A DNA stretch of 64,000 bases from an uncultured beta proteobacterium (GCA_903876735.1 CAIRAW010000001.1:1-64000), one strand, 5' to 3'; counted from the first letter of the stretch, positions 27,488 to 37,829 are shown. Numbers and translations: made by a program. Notes: generated by a model from the sequence alone, not told the origin.

Positions 27488-27960
27488 CCGACACCCTGAG
27501 CGAACTCGACCGCATCGACATCAAGATCCTGCGCTGCCTGCAGGAAGACGGCCGCCTGTCCAATCTGAAACTGGCCGAGAACGTGGCGCTGTCACCCACC
27601 GCCGTGCTGGCGCGCGTGCAGCGCCTGAGCAAGGACGGTTACATCCTGGGTTACGAGGCGCGTCTGAATCCGCTCAAGCTCGGCGCCGGACTGATGGTGT
27701 TTGTAGAAGTGCTGCTCGACCGCACCACGCCAAACGTGTTTGAAGCCTTCAAGGCCGCGGTGCAGGTGCGCGCCGAGATCATGGAGTGCCACATGGTGGC
27801 CGGTGGCTTCGACTACCTGCTCAAAACCCGCATGGCCGACATGAGCGCCTACCGCGAATTCGCCGGCACCGTGCTCTGGCAACTGCCCGGCGTCCGCGAA
27901 ACCCGCACCTATGCCGTGATGGAAGAAGTCAAGAACACAACGCATCTGGCGCTGCGTTGA
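27484..27960 (+). CDS. Lrp/AsnC family transcriptional regulator (second of a pair)
   Basis: The 158-residue protein has LDRIDIKILRCLQEDGRLSNLKLAENVALSPTAVLARVQRLSKDGYILGYEARLN, then a RAM domain with VEVLLDRTTPNVFEAFKAAV and MVAGGFDYLLKTRMADMSAYREF. This is closer to Lrp/BkdR-type regulators than its partner, which is shorter. The ATGA overlap means the two regulators are co-translated and could form mixed oligomers; that is inference. It ends 14 bp from the convergent yggS stop. Confidence 0.92.
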   Translation: MTDTLSELDRIDIKILRCLQEDGRLSNLKLAENVALSPTAVLARVQRLSKDGYILGYEARLNPLKLGAGLMVFVEVLLDRTTPNVFEAFKAAVQVRAEIMECHMVAGGFDYLLKTRMADMSAYREFAGTVLWQLPGVRETRTYAVMEEVKNTTHLALR

Positions 27961-27974
27961 TTGCCTTGCTCGCC

Positions 27975-28670
27975 CTACAAAGCAGCTTTCGGTCGTCCAC
28001 CAAAAATTGCCGTCCCGACCCGCACCATGGTGCTGCCGGACTGGATAGCGGCTTCCAGATCGGCGCTCATGCCCATGGACAAGGTGTCGAGCGCCAGGCC
28101 ATTGGCGTTCAAGTTGTCGAAGACCGCCTTGACTTTGGCAAACACGGTGCAGGCGGCCGCGAAGTCAGGGGTTGGCTCCGGGATGCTCATGACGCCACGC
28201 AGGCGCAAGTTGGGCAGGGCTGCCACCTGTTGCGCTAGCGCCAGTGCTTCTTCGGGCGCCACACCCGACTTGCTGGCGCCGCCATCGACATTGACCTGAA
28301 TGCAGACCTGCAGCGGTGCCAGCTGCGCCGGGCGTTGTTCGCTCAGGCGTTGCGCGGTCTTGAACCGCTCCACGGTGTGGACCCAGTCGAAGTGTTCGGC
28401 CACCAGCCTTGTTTTGTTGCTCTGGATCGGGCCGATGCAGTGCCATACCAGCGGCAGCTGGCGCAGTTCGGCGATTTTCTGCACCGCTTCCTGAATGTAG
28501 TTCTCGCCAAACGCGCGCTGCCCGGCGGCGCAGGCCTGGGTGACAGCCTGCGCGTCAAAGGTCTTGGAGACCGCCAGCAGCTCCACCGCGCCGGGCTCGC
28601 GTCCGGCGGCAATGCAGGCGGCAGCAATGCGCTCGCGCACGGTCAGCAGGTTTTTCTCAATCGTGGTCAT
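27975..28670 (-). CDS. yggS: YggS/PROSC family PLP homeostasis protein
   Basis: The 231-residue protein matches the family from end to end: the PLP lysine Lys36 in LLAVSKTF, AFGENYIQEA, WHCIGPIQSNKTRLVAEHFDWVHTVE and the C-terminal LSMGMSADLEAAIQSGSTMVRVGTAIFG. It binds pyridoxal phosphate as a single TIM barrel and helps balance free PLP and amino acid pools; it has no known catalytic reaction. It is divergent from pilT with 35 bp between starts, a gene order common in betaproteobacteria. Confidence 0.96.
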   Translation of the reverse strand: MTTIEKNLLTVRERIAAACIAAGREPGAVELLAVSKTFDAQAVTQACAAGQRAFGENYIQEAVQKIAELRQLPLVWHCIGPIQSNKTRLVAEHFDWVHTVERFKTAQRLSEQRPAQLAPLQVCIQVNVDGGASKSGVAPEEALALAQQVAALPNLRLRGVMSIPEPTPDFAAACTVFAKVKAVFDNLNANGLALDTLSMGMSADLEAAIQSGSTMVRVGTAIFGGRPKAAL

Positions 28671-28705
28671 AATTGCCCCTAGCGTAACAAACCACCAAGG
28701 ACCCC

Positions 28706-29749
28706 GTGGACATTACCCAATTGCTGGCCTTCAGCGTCAAGAACAACGCCTCCGATCTGCACCTGTCAGCCGGTCTGCCTCCGATGATCCGGGTCCACGG
28801 CGACGTGCGGCGCATCAACGTCGAGCCGCTCGACCACAAGCAGGTTCATGCCATGGTGTACGACATCATGAACGACACGCAGCGCAAGCATTTCGAAGAG
28901 TTCCTGGAGATCGACTTTTCGTTCGAGATCGAAGGGCTGGCGCGCTTTCGGGTCAACGCCTTCAACCAGCAACGTGGTGCGGGCGCCGTGTTCCGTACCA
29001 TTCCGAGCAAGATTCTGACGCTGGAGCAATTGAACGCGCCCAAAATTTTCGGCGACCTGGCCTTGAAGCCGCGCGGCATGGTGCTGGTGACGGGCCCGAC
29101 CGGGTCCGGCAAGTCGACCACGCTGGCCGCCATGGTGAACTACCTCAACGAAACCGAGTTTGGCCACATCCTGACGGTGGAAGACCCGATCGAGTTTGTG
29201 CACGAGTCCAAGAAATGCCTGGTCACCCAGCGCGAGGTCGGCCCGCACACCCTGAGCTTTGCCGCCGCCCTGCGCTCGGCCTTGCGCGAAGACCCGGACG
29301 CGATTCTGGTGGGTGAAATGCGCGATCTGGAAACGATCCGCCTGGCCATGACGGCGGCCGAGACCGGCCACCTGGTGTTTGGCACGCTGCACACCTCGAG
29401 TGCGGCCAAGACCATCGACCGCATCATTGATGTCTTCCCCGGTGAAGAAAAGGAAATGATCCGCGCCATGCTGTCGGAGTCGCTGCAGGCGGTGATCTCG
29501 CAGAGTCTGTGCAAAAAGAAGGACGGCCAGGGCCGGGTGGCGGCGCATGAAATCATGCTCGGCACCAGCGCCATCCGCAACCTGATCCGCGAATCCAAGG
29601 TGGCGCAGATGTATTCGTCGATCCAGACCGGCAACAGCGTGGGCATGCAGACGCTGGACCAGAACTTGACGGACCTGGTCAAACGCAACGTCATCAGCGC
29701 CGCTGAAGCGCGCTCCAAAGCCAAGATTCCCGAGAATTTCCCAGGCTAG
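28706..29749 (+). CDS. pilT: Type IV pilus retraction ATPase PilT
   Basis: The 347-residue ATPase begins at GTG 28706. It has Walker A GPTGSGKST (130-138), an Asp box (VEDPIEFVHESKKC), Walker B ILVGEMRDLETI, a His box (TGHLVFGTLHTSSAAKT) and the C-terminal AIRNLIRE motif. That last motif is specific to PilT and needed for retraction. It powers pilus disassembly at the inner membrane for twitching motility and DNA uptake. It is followed by pilU after 19 bp. Confidence 0.97.
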   Translation: MDITQLLAFSVKNNASDLHLSAGLPPMIRVHGDVRRINVEPLDHKQVHAMVYDIMNDTQRKHFEEFLEIDFSFEIEGLARFRVNAFNQQRGAGAVFRTIPSKILTLEQLNAPKIFGDLALKPRGMVLVTGPTGSGKSTTLAAMVNYLNETEFGHILTVEDPIEFVHESKKCLVTQREVGPHTLSFAAALRSALREDPDAILVGEMRDLETIRLAMTAAETGHLVFGTLHTSSAAKTIDRIIDVFPGEEKEMIRAMLSESLQAVISQSLCKKKDGQGRVAAHEIMLGTSAIRNLIRESKVAQMYSSIQTGNSVGMQTLDQNLTDLVKRNVISAAEARSKAKIPENFPG

Positions 29750-29768
29750 AAAAAAGAAAGGTGTTCTG

Positions 29769-30905
29769 ATGGAACGCGATCAAGCCACCAAATTCGTCAA
29801 CGACCTGCTCAAGCTGATGGTCAGCCGCAACGGAAGCGACCTGTTCATCACGGCTGACTTTCCGCCAGCGATCAAGGTCGACGGCAAGGTCACCAAGGTC
29901 TCGCCGCAACCGCTCAACGCGACCCACACCCTGGCCCTGGCGCGCTCGGTCATGAACGACAAGCAGGTGGCTGATTTCGAGCGCAGCAAGGAATGCAACT
30001 TTGCCATCGCGCCGCCGGGCGTGGGGCGCTTTCGCGTCAACGCCTTTGTCCAGCAGGGCAAAGTTGGCATGGTGCTGCGCGTGATTCCGATGAGCGTGCC
30101 CACCATTGACGGCCTGGGCATGCCCGCCATCCTTAAAGACGTGGCCATGACCAAGCGCGGCCTGTGCATCCTGGTGGGTGCCACCGGTTCGGGCAAATCG
30201 ACCACGCTGGCGGCGATGGTGGACTGGCGCAACGACAACTCGTTTGGCCACATCATCACGGTCGAGGACCCGATCGAATTCGTGCACACGCACAAGAACT
30301 GTGTGGTGACACAACGCGAGGTTGGCATCGATACCGACAGTTGGGAGGCAGCGCTGAAAAACACGCTGCGCCAGGCGCCCGATGTGATCCTGATGGGTGA
30401 GATCCGGGACCGCGAAACCATGGAGCACGCCGTCGCCTTTTCTGAAACCGGCCATCTGTGCCTGGCCACGCTGCACGCCAACAGCGCCAATCAGGCGCTG
30501 GACCGCATCATCAATTTCTTTCCCGAAGAACGGCGCGCGCAGTTGCTGATGGACTTGTCACTCAACCTCAAGGGCATGATCTCGCAGCGACTGATCCCCA
30601 AGCAGGACAGCAAAGGACGGCTGGCCGTGGTCGAGGTCATGCTCAACTCACCTCTGATCTCCGACATGATCTTCAAGGGCGAGGTCTCCGAGATCAAGGA
30701 GATCATGAAAAAGAGCCGCGAACTCGGCATGCAGACTTTCGACCAGGCCTTGTTCGATGCCTATGAGGCCAACCTGATCACGTATGAGAATGCCCTGCGC
30801 AACGCCGATTCGGTCAACGACCTGCGTCTGCAGATCAAACTCAACAGCCAGCGCGGCAAAACACAGGACTTGAACGCCGGAACCGAGAATTTTTCCATCA
30901 TATGA
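29769..30905 (+). CDS. pilU: PilT-dependent retraction ATPase PilU
   Basis: The 378-residue ATPase parallels PilT with Walker A GATGSGKST, VEDPIEFVHTHKNCVVTQREVG, ILMGEIRDRETM and TGHLCLATLHANSANQALDRI. It lacks the AIRNLIRE motif (NSPLISDMIFKGE stands there) and has a longer C-terminus, the usual differences of PilU. It supports retraction under load together with PilT. AAAGAAAGG precedes ATG 29769. It overlaps the next gene by four bases. Confidence 0.95.
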   Translation: MERDQATKFVNDLLKLMVSRNGSDLFITADFPPAIKVDGKVTKVSPQPLNATHTLALARSVMNDKQVADFERSKECNFAIAPPGVGRFRVNAFVQQGKVGMVLRVIPMSVPTIDGLGMPAILKDVAMTKRGLCILVGATGSGKSTTLAAMVDWRNDNSFGHIITVEDPIEFVHTHKNCVVTQREVGIDTDSWEAALKNTLRQAPDVILMGEIRDRETMEHAVAFSETGHLCLATLHANSANQALDRIINFFPEERRAQLLMDLSLNLKGMISQRLIPKQDSKGRLAVVEVMLNSPLISDMIFKGEVSEIKEIMKKSRELGMQTFDQALFDAYEANLITYENALRNADSVNDLRLQIKLNSQRGKTQDLNAGTENFSII

Positions 30906-31828
30906 GCAGCATCAACCCAAAAACCTACGAAGCCACGCCCTCACGCCAGATTGCCTTTCTCGGGCTCGGCGTCATGGGCTACCCAATGGCCGGCCACCTG
31001 GCGCGCGCCGGGCACAAGGTCACCGTCTACAACCGCAGCGCCGCCAAGTCGCAGGCCTGGTGCGCCGAGTTTGCCCCCGCCACCGGCGGCAAAGCGCTGT
31101 CCGGTCATGCCGCCACGCCCAAACTGGCAGCCGCGCAGGCCGACATCATCTTTTGCTGCGTCGGCAACGATGACGACCTGCGCAGCGTCACGCTGGGGCC
31201 GGACGGCGCCTTTGTCGGCATGAAGCCCGGCGCATTGTTTGTCGACCACACCACGGCCTCGGCCAACGTGGCACGCGAGTTGTCGCTGGCTGCCAGCCAA
31301 CTGGGCCTGCAGTTTGTCGACGCACCGGTATCGGGTGGTCAGGCCGGCGCGCAAAACGGCCTGCTGACCGTCATGTGCGGCGGGGAGCAGGCCGCCTTTG
31401 ACGCGGCGCAACCGGTGGCAATGGCGTTTTCGAAAGCCTTTACGCTGCTTGGCGGCAGTGGCGCCGGGCAACTGGCCAAGATGGTCAACCAGATCTGCAT
31501 TGCCGGGCTGGTGCAGGGCCTGAGCGAAGCGATCGCCTTTGGCCAGCAGGCCGGGCTCGACATGACCCAGGTGCTCGACGTCATCGGCAAGGGCGCGGCG
31601 CAAAGCTGGCAGATGGACAACCGCGGCAAGACCATGGTGGCGGGCAAGTTCGACTTCGGCTTTGCCGTGGACTGGATGCGCAAGGACCTGGGCCTGGTGC
31701 TCGACGAGGCCAAACGCAACGGCGCACGCTTGCCGGTAACGGCGCTGGTGGACCAGTTCTACGCCGATGTGCAGCAGATGGGCGGCCGTCGCTGGGATAC
31801 CTCAAGCCTGATCAAACGCTTGAAGTAA
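30902..31828 (+). CDS. NAD(P)-dependent beta-hydroxyacid dehydrogenase (3-hydroxyisobutyrate dehydrogenase family)
   Basis: The 308-residue protein has the family pattern: GLGVMG (residues 21-26) in FLGLGVMGYPMAGHLARAGHKVTVYNRS, the substrate motif DAPVSGGQAGAQNGLLTVMCGG, and the catalytic lysine in GSGAGQLAKMVNQ. A C-terminal helical domain with DFGFAVDWMRKDLGLVLDEAK follows. Members oxidise 3-hydroxyisobutyrate or reduce tartronate or succinic semialdehydes. The substrate here is not resolvable. It is translationally coupled to pilU (ATGA), a placement that probably reflects genome order and not function. Confidence 0.9.
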   Translation: MSSINPKTYEATPSRQIAFLGLGVMGYPMAGHLARAGHKVTVYNRSAAKSQAWCAEFAPATGGKALSGHAATPKLAAAQADIIFCCVGNDDDLRSVTLGPDGAFVGMKPGALFVDHTTASANVARELSLAASQLGLQFVDAPVSGGQAGAQNGLLTVMCGGEQAAFDAAQPVAMAFSKAFTLLGGSGAGQLAKMVNQICIAGLVQGLSEAIAFGQQAGLDMTQVLDVIGKGAAQSWQMDNRGKTMVAGKFDFGFAVDWMRKDLGLVLDEAKRNGARLPVTALVDQFYADVQQMGGRRWDTSSLIKRLK

Positions 31829-31833
31829 CCGGT

Positions 31834-33047
<1,214 letters not shown>

Positions 33048-33079
33048 CTAATGATACCCGGCTGCAGATTAACCTGGGC

Positions 33080-33466
33080 TTAGCAAGCCTCAAACGCCGC
33101 TTGCAGCCACAGGGTACCCGAGGGCTCGACCGACACCACATCAAAGCGGCAGGGCGGCGGCTCGGGCCAACGCATCAGGTAGTGGCGCGCGGCAAAGATG
33201 ATGCGCCGCTGCTTGGTGGCGCTGACGCTGGCAGCCGCACCACCATGGCTGGTGCTGCGGCGCTGGCGCACTTCGACAAACACCAGGGTGCTGTCGGGCG
33301 CACGCATGATCAGGTCGATTTCACCACCACCGCGCCCGGGCGTCCGATAATTGCGATCAAGAAGACGCAAGCCACGCGCTTGCAGGTAATGCAGCGCAGC
33401 GTCTTCTGCGATGTCGCCAAGCTGCTTGGTGGTGCCGCTGCCCACCTTGTTTTGAGGGAAAACCAT
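33080..33466 (-). CDS. yraN: YraN/UPF0102 family protein (nuclease-like fold)
   Basis: The start at ATG 33466 gives 128 residues; a longer frame to 33571 would run far into the divergent rsmI gene. The core TTKQLGDIAEDAALHYLQARGLRLLDRNYR, GGGEIDLIMRAPDSTLVFVEVRQR is the family signature and includes the E/D...ExR residues of a restriction-endonuclease-like fold. Function is not established. Its start codon lies on the same three bases as the rsmI TTG start on the other strand, so the two share a control region inside each other's coding sequence. Confidence 0.9.
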   Translation of the reverse strand: MVFPQNKVGSGTTKQLGDIAEDAALHYLQARGLRLLDRNYRTPGRGGGEIDLIMRAPDSTLVFVEVRQRRSTSHGGAAASVSATKQRRIIFAARHYLMRWPEPPPCRFDVVSVEPSGTLWLQAAFEAC

Positions 33467-34389
33467 TGACTTACGCTCCCGCTGCTGCCTATGCCCTGGC
33501 CTTGCGTGCCGCGTCCGAAGCGGCGACTGGACAGAATTATCCGCCTGGCGCGCTCTACATGGTGGCCACACCGATCGGCAACCTGGCCGACATCACGCTG
33601 CGTGCGCTGCATGTGCTGCAGCTCGCTGATGTCATCGCCTGCGAGGACACGCGCCACACCCAGGCCCTGCTGCGCGCCTATGGCATCGACAAGACCGGCC
33701 ACCAGTTGCTGGCGCTGCACCAGCACAACGAGGCGCAGGCAGCACAAACGGTGATTGATCGCCTGCGCCAGGGGCAGCGTGTGGCCTATGCCAGCGACGC
33801 CGGCACACCGGCCATCAGCGACCCCGGCGCACGCCTGGTCGCCGCAGTACGGGCGGCCGGCCTGCCGGCGACCCCGCTGCCCGGCGCCAGCAGCGTGACC
33901 GCCGCGCTCAGTGTGGCCGGCATGGCCGACGAAGGCGCGCAACCCGGCGCTTTTGTTTTTGTCGGCTTTCTGTCGAGCAAGGCGGGCGAGCGTGCCAGCG
34001 CGGTCGAGGCCTTGCGCCTGGAGGCGCGCAGCGTCGTCATGCTGGAAGCACCGCACCGCATCGAGGCACTGGCCACGGCACTGGCTTGCCTTGGTGAACG
34101 ACCGCTGACAATCGGACGCGAGTTGACCAAGCAGTTTGAAGAAATCGCCACCGTCAGCGCTGAAGCCTTCCCGGCCTGGCTGGCGCAGGACGCAAACCGC
34201 CTGCGCGGCGAGTTCGTGCTGGTGCTGCACCCGGCACCCGCCGCAGCGCAAAGCGGCCCCGACAGCCGCGTGCTGGAACTGCTATTGCCCCATCTGCCCC
34301 TGAAAACAGCCGTCAAACTGGCCGCCGACATCACTGGCGAGCCGCGCAATGCGCTGTACGAACTGGCCTTGCGTCTAAAGAAAGATTAG
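33466..34389 (+). CDS. rsmI: 16S rRNA (cytidine 1402-2'-O)-methyltransferase RsmI
   Basis: The 307-residue protein has the RsmI core GALYMVATPIGNLADITLRALHVLQLADVIACEDTRHTQALL, SDAGTPAISDPGARLV and LPGASSVTAAL, then FVFVGFLSSKAGER and a C-terminal domain ending LALRLKKD. It methylates C1402 ribose in the decoding centre using SAM. The start is a TTG at 33466; the first in-frame ATG lies at 33559, just before the conserved core, so TTG or that ATG are the choices. The N-terminal extension resembles Burkholderiales homologues (from memory), favouring TTG. Confidence 0.94.
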   Translation: MTYAPAAAYALALRAASEAATGQNYPPGALYMVATPIGNLADITLRALHVLQLADVIACEDTRHTQALLRAYGIDKTGHQLLALHQHNEAQAAQTVIDRLRQGQRVAYASDAGTPAISDPGARLVAAVRAAGLPATPLPGASSVTAALSVAGMADEGAQPGAFVFVGFLSSKAGERASAVEALRLEARSVVMLEAPHRIEALATALACLGERPLTIGRELTKQFEEIATVSAEAFPAWLAQDANRLRGEFVLVLHPAPAAAQSGPDSRVLELLLPHLPLKTAVKLAADITGEPRNALYELALRLKKD

Positions 34390-34407
34390 CGACGGCGCCC
34401 CAAGCTT

Positions 34408-34493
34408 GTCACCCCGGCCACGGATCAGGTCCGGGGTGACCCGGGATCCCGTGTTACGCGAAGCATGGATTGCGGGTCAAGCCCGCAATGACA
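34408..34493. repeat. Palindromic repeat copy 2 (rsmI / flavoprotein convergent gap)
   Basis: Two hairpins: GTCACCCCGG / CCGGGGTGAC (34408-34417 and 34431-34440) and ATTGCGGG-TCAAG-CCCGCAAT (34469-34489), the second followed by GAC. The second unit is identical to units at 47651 and 53587. Lying between convergent stops, it may also work as a bidirectional terminator. Nothing else is seen in 34390-34537. Confidence 0.75.
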
Positions 34494-34537
34494 AGAAAAT
34501 AGAACCTGATCACGAAAAAAGGGATGCAATGACGCAA

Positions 34538-36955
34538 TCACGGCAGCCAGCGGTCGTACAGGCGCACGGCTACCGGTTCGCCCCAGAGTTCGATCGTGGC
34601 CAGGGTGCCGGCATGGGCTTGATTGGCGCCGGCACCGCGCAGATAGCCCAGCGCCACGCAGGCGCCGGCCTTCGGGCTCCAGCCAACCGAAGAAATTTCA
34701 CCGACTGATTCACCGTTGAGTACGATCGCCTCGCCGCCCCAGGCATAGGCATCGGCCGTCTCGAAAACCAGCGTCACCAGCTTCTTGCGCAAAGCCTGGC
34801 CACGGCTGGCCAGCAGGGCCGCCTTGCCGATGAAGTCCGTGGCCTTGTCGAGCTTGACGGCGTAGGAAAGTCCTGCCTCCCACGGCGTCTCGTCGGGATC
34901 GAGCTCTGCCCCCCAGGCCCTGCGGCCCTGCTCGATGCGCAGTGCATCGAGTGCGTAGTAGCCGGCATCGCGCAGGCCCAGATCGGCGCCGGCCTCATGC
35001 AGCGCCAGGTAAACGTGGCGCGCCATCTCCACCGGCACATAGAGCTCGAAGCCGGGGCCGCCGACATAACTCATGCGCGCCGCGCGCACGACGGCCAGGC
35101 CGACTTCGATTGTCTTGGTGCATGAGAACTTCAAACCGTCGGGCGACAAATCGTCCGGGCTGACGCGTGCCAGCAGTTCACGCGCTTTCGGACCCATGAC
35201 CGACAGCACGCAGTACAGGGCACTGACGTCGCTCAGCAGCGCGTGCTCGTGCGCGCCGATGTGGCGCGAGATCCAGTCGAAGTCGCGCACCGTCTGCGCC
35301 GAGCCGGTGATGATCAGGAAGCTGTCACCCATGCTGTTGGGCGCCTGACGGATGATGGTCAGATCGCTCTCGAAACCGCCGCGCTCGTTGAGCAGCGCCG
35401 TGTAGACCATCTTGTTGACCGGTACATCGATGTCGTTGGCGCACAGGCGCTGCAGCACGGCCAGCGCGTCGCGCCCCTGCAGCAGCAGCTTGGAAAACGA
35501 GGTCTGGTCATAGAGCGCAACCGCTTCGCGCGTGGCGCGTTGCTCATCGAGCATCCACGGCAGCCAGCCGGGTTTGCCAAGTCCGTAGTCCGGTCTGGCT
35601 TGCTGGTTTTGCCGGAAATAGTTGACGCGTTCCCAGCCATTCTTGGCGCCGAATTCCGCGCCTTTTGCGGACAGCAAATCGTACAGCGGCGATGTGCGCA
35701 AGGGGCGCGCGGTTTCAAGTTCCTGGCGCGGCCAGCGCATCGCATAGTGCAAGCCCAGCGTCTCGCCGGTGCGCACGGAGAGGGCCTTGCGGTTGCCGGT
35801 GAAAGCGCCAAAGCGGCGGATGTCAACGTCCCACAAATCGCTGCTGGGCTCGCCGCCGATGATCCACTCGGCCATCAGCCGCCCGGCACCGCCGCTGTTG
35901 GCAATGCCGGCTGAATTGAAACCGGCGCAGACAAAGTAATTGCGCAGCTCCGGCGCTTCGCCCAGGATGAAGTTGCCGTCTGGCGTGAAGCTCTCGGGGC
36001 CGTTGAGCAACATCTTGATCTCGGCCGTTTCCAGACAGGGCGTGCGGTGCAAGGCGTTGGTCATCAGGGGCTCGAACTGCTCCCAGTCCTCATCGAGCAG
36101 TTCGAACTGGAAGGTCGAGGGAATCGGGTCCATCTTCCAGGGCTTGGCTTTCGGCTCGAAGCCTCCCATCACCAGACCACCGACCTCTTCCTTGTAGTAG
36201 ATGTAGCCATCGGGGTCGCGCATCACCGGCAGGTTGGGCAGCACACCCTCGATCTTGCCGGTGACGATGTAGAAATGCTCGGCCGAAAACAACGGCACGT
36301 TGACGCCGGCCAGACGCCCGAACTGGCGCGCCCACTGACCCGCGCAGTTGACCAGCACCTGGCAGCGCACCTCGCCCTGCGTGGTCTGCACACCGACGGC
36401 TTTGCCGTTTTCGGTGATAACGCCGGTGACTTCGATGCCCTCGACCATCTTCACGCCCCGGTTGCGCGCCGCCTTGGCCAGCGACATGGTCAGGTCCGCC
36501 GGGTTCACCTTGCCGTCGCCGGGCAGCCAGATCGCGCCCTGCAGGTCGTCGGTGCGCATCACCGGGTACAGCACACCGGCTTCGGCCGGCGTGATCAGAT
36601 GGCATTCGACGCCAAAGCTGTTGGCCATGGCGCTCTGCTTCTTCAGCACCTTCATGCGCTCAGGCGTGCGCGCCACATTGACGCTGCCGCACTGCTTCCA
36701 GCCGGTGGCCAGGCCGCTTTCGGCTTCGAGCGAGGCGTACAACTCGATGCCGTACTTGCTCATCACCGTCATGTTGCGGTTCGGTCGCATCTGCCCCACC
36801 AGACCTGCGGCGTGCCAGGTCGTGCCGCTGGTCAGCTTGCCCTGCTCCAGCAGCAGCACATCGGTGCGCCCCATCTTGGCCAGGTGGTAGGCGACCGAGC
36901 AGCCGACGATGCCGCCGCCGACGATGACGATGTCTGCATGACTTGGAAGACTCAT
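34538..36955 (-). CDS. Sarcosine/dimethylglycine dehydrogenase-like flavoprotein with GcvT domain
   Basis: From ATG 36955 the protein has 805 residues. The N-terminal FAD-dependent amine oxidase domain carries the dinucleotide motif IVGGGIVG (11-18) and SGTTWHAAGLVG. His48 there is where this family attaches FAD covalently. From about residue 390 a glycine cleavage T-protein-like half follows (LYDQTSFSKLLLQGRDALAVLQRLCANDID, YVGGPGFELYVP, DALRIEQGRRAWGAELDPDETPWEAGL), which binds tetrahydrofolate to trap formaldehyde equivalents. Such enzymes demethylate sarcosine, dimethylglycine or other N-methyl amines. It is 31 bp downstream of an EamA gene whose promoter carries the phosphonate-region repeat, so an N-methylated aminophosphonate is a possible substrate. 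Confidence 0.85.
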   Translation of the reverse strand: MSLPSHADIVIVGGGIVGCSVAYHLAKMGRTDVLLLEQGKLTSGTTWHAAGLVGQMRPNRNMTVMSKYGIELYASLEAESGLATGWKQCGSVNVARTPERMKVLKKQSAMANSFGVECHLITPAEAGVLYPVMRTDDLQGAIWLPGDGKVNPADLTMSLAKAARNRGVKMVEGIEVTGVITENGKAVGVQTTQGEVRCQVLVNCAGQWARQFGRLAGVNVPLFSAEHFYIVTGKIEGVLPNLPVMRDPDGYIYYKEEVGGLVMGGFEPKAKPWKMDPIPSTFQFELLDEDWEQFEPLMTNALHRTPCLETAEIKMLLNGPESFTPDGNFILGEAPELRNYFVCAGFNSAGIANSGGAGRLMAEWIIGGEPSSDLWDVDIRRFGAFTGNRKALSVRTGETLGLHYAMRWPRQELETARPLRTSPLYDLLSAKGAEFGAKNGWERVNYFRQNQQARPDYGLGKPGWLPWMLDEQRATREAVALYDQTSFSKLLLQGRDALAVLQRLCANDIDVPVNKMVYTALLNERGGFESDLTIIRQAPNSMGDSFLIITGSAQTVRDFDWISRHIGAHEHALLSDVSALYCVLSVMGPKARELLARVSPDDLSPDGLKFSCTKTIEVGLAVVRAARMSYVGGPGFELYVPVEMARHVYLALHEAGADLGLRDAGYYALDALRIEQGRRAWGAELDPDETPWEAGLSYAVKLDKATDFIGKAALLASRGQALRKKLVTLVFETADAYAWGGEAIVLNGESVGEISSVGWSPKAGACVALGYLRGAGANQAHAGTLATIELWGEPVAVRLYDRWLP

Positions 36956-36986
36956 GATCAATTCCTTGAATGAAAAAGCTTGCGCT

Positions 36987-37829
36987 TCAACCCAGGCGCA
37001 GGGCCATGACGCCGCCAACAATGGTACAGGCGCCAATGACCCGCCTAGGCGTGAATTTCTCTTTTAAAAACCAGGCACCCAGCAACACGGCAAACAGCAC
37101 TGAGGTCTCGCGCAGCGCCGCCACAGTGGCCACCGGCGCGCGCGTCATGGCCCACAGCGCAATGCCGTAGGAGCCGAGCGACGCGCAGGCGCCGAGCGTG
37201 GCCACCGGCCAGCGATGGCGCGCGTAACGTCCCACGGCATGGCCGCGGGTGGCAAACATCAGGAGGGCAAACGGCCAGCCGTCGAGCAGAAACAGCGTGG
37301 CCACGTACTGCAGCGCATTGCCCGAGGCGCGCACGCCGAGGCCGTCGATCACGGTGTAGATGGCGATGATGACGGCATTGGCCAGTGCAAAACCGACGGC
37401 TTTGGGCACCGTGAGGGCATGGGCATTAAGCCCCAGCACCAGCACACCACAGCTGATGCCCAAGATGCCGGCCCAGGCCAGCGGCGAAAGCGTCTCGCCC
37501 AGGGTGAAGGTGGCCGATAGCGCCACCAGCAGCGGCGCCACACCGCGCATAAGCGGGTAAGTTAGTCCCAACTCGCCGTGACGGTAAGCGCCGGTCAGGG
37601 CCAGGTAGTAGCCAATGTGGATGACAACCGAGGCCGCGATATACGGCCAGGCTTGCGGCGTGGGCCAGCCTGCCAGTGCCACCATCGGAATGGCGAGGAA
37701 GGAGCCGATCAAATGAATGACGGCCATGTCCAGGTCCTTGTCACTGCTGGACTTGACCAGCGCGTTCCAGCTCGCGTGCAGCAGCGCACCGAACAGCACC
37801 GCCCCCACCACCGGCCAACTGAGTGTCAT
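36987..37829 (-). CDS. EamA/DMT superfamily transporter divergent from phnX
   Basis: The 280-residue protein has about ten helices and two EamA repeats (VVGAVLFGALLHASWNALVKS, GELGLTYPLMRGVAPLLVALSATFTLGETLSPLAWAGILGI, and AALRETSVLFAVLLGAWFLKEKFTPRRVIGACTIVGGVMAL). It heads a two-gene unit with the demethylating flavoprotein. It is divergent from phnX with a predicted minus-strand promoter and the 31-bp repeated site between, which suggests it belongs to the phosphonate regulon. Direction and substrate of transport are unknown. Confidence 0.85.
   Translation of the reverse strand: MTLSWPVVGAVLFGALLHASWNALVKSSSDKDLDMAVIHLIGSFLAIPMVALAGWPTPQAWPYIAASVVIHIGYYLALTGAYRHGELGLTYPLMRGVAPLLVALSATFTLGETLSPLAWAGILGISCGVLVLGLNAHALTVPKAVGFALANAVIIAIYTVIDGLGVRASGNALQYVATLFLLDGWPFALLMFATRGHAVGRYARHRWPVATLGACASLGSYGIALWAMTRAPVATVAALRETSVLFAVLLGAWFLKEKFTPRRVIGACTIVGGVMALRLG

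Noticed and set aside
34390..34537. tRNA or small RNA gene in the rsmI/flavoprotein gap
   Set aside because: The hairpins are explained by the repeat family; no cloverleaf or conserved T-loop sequence is present.
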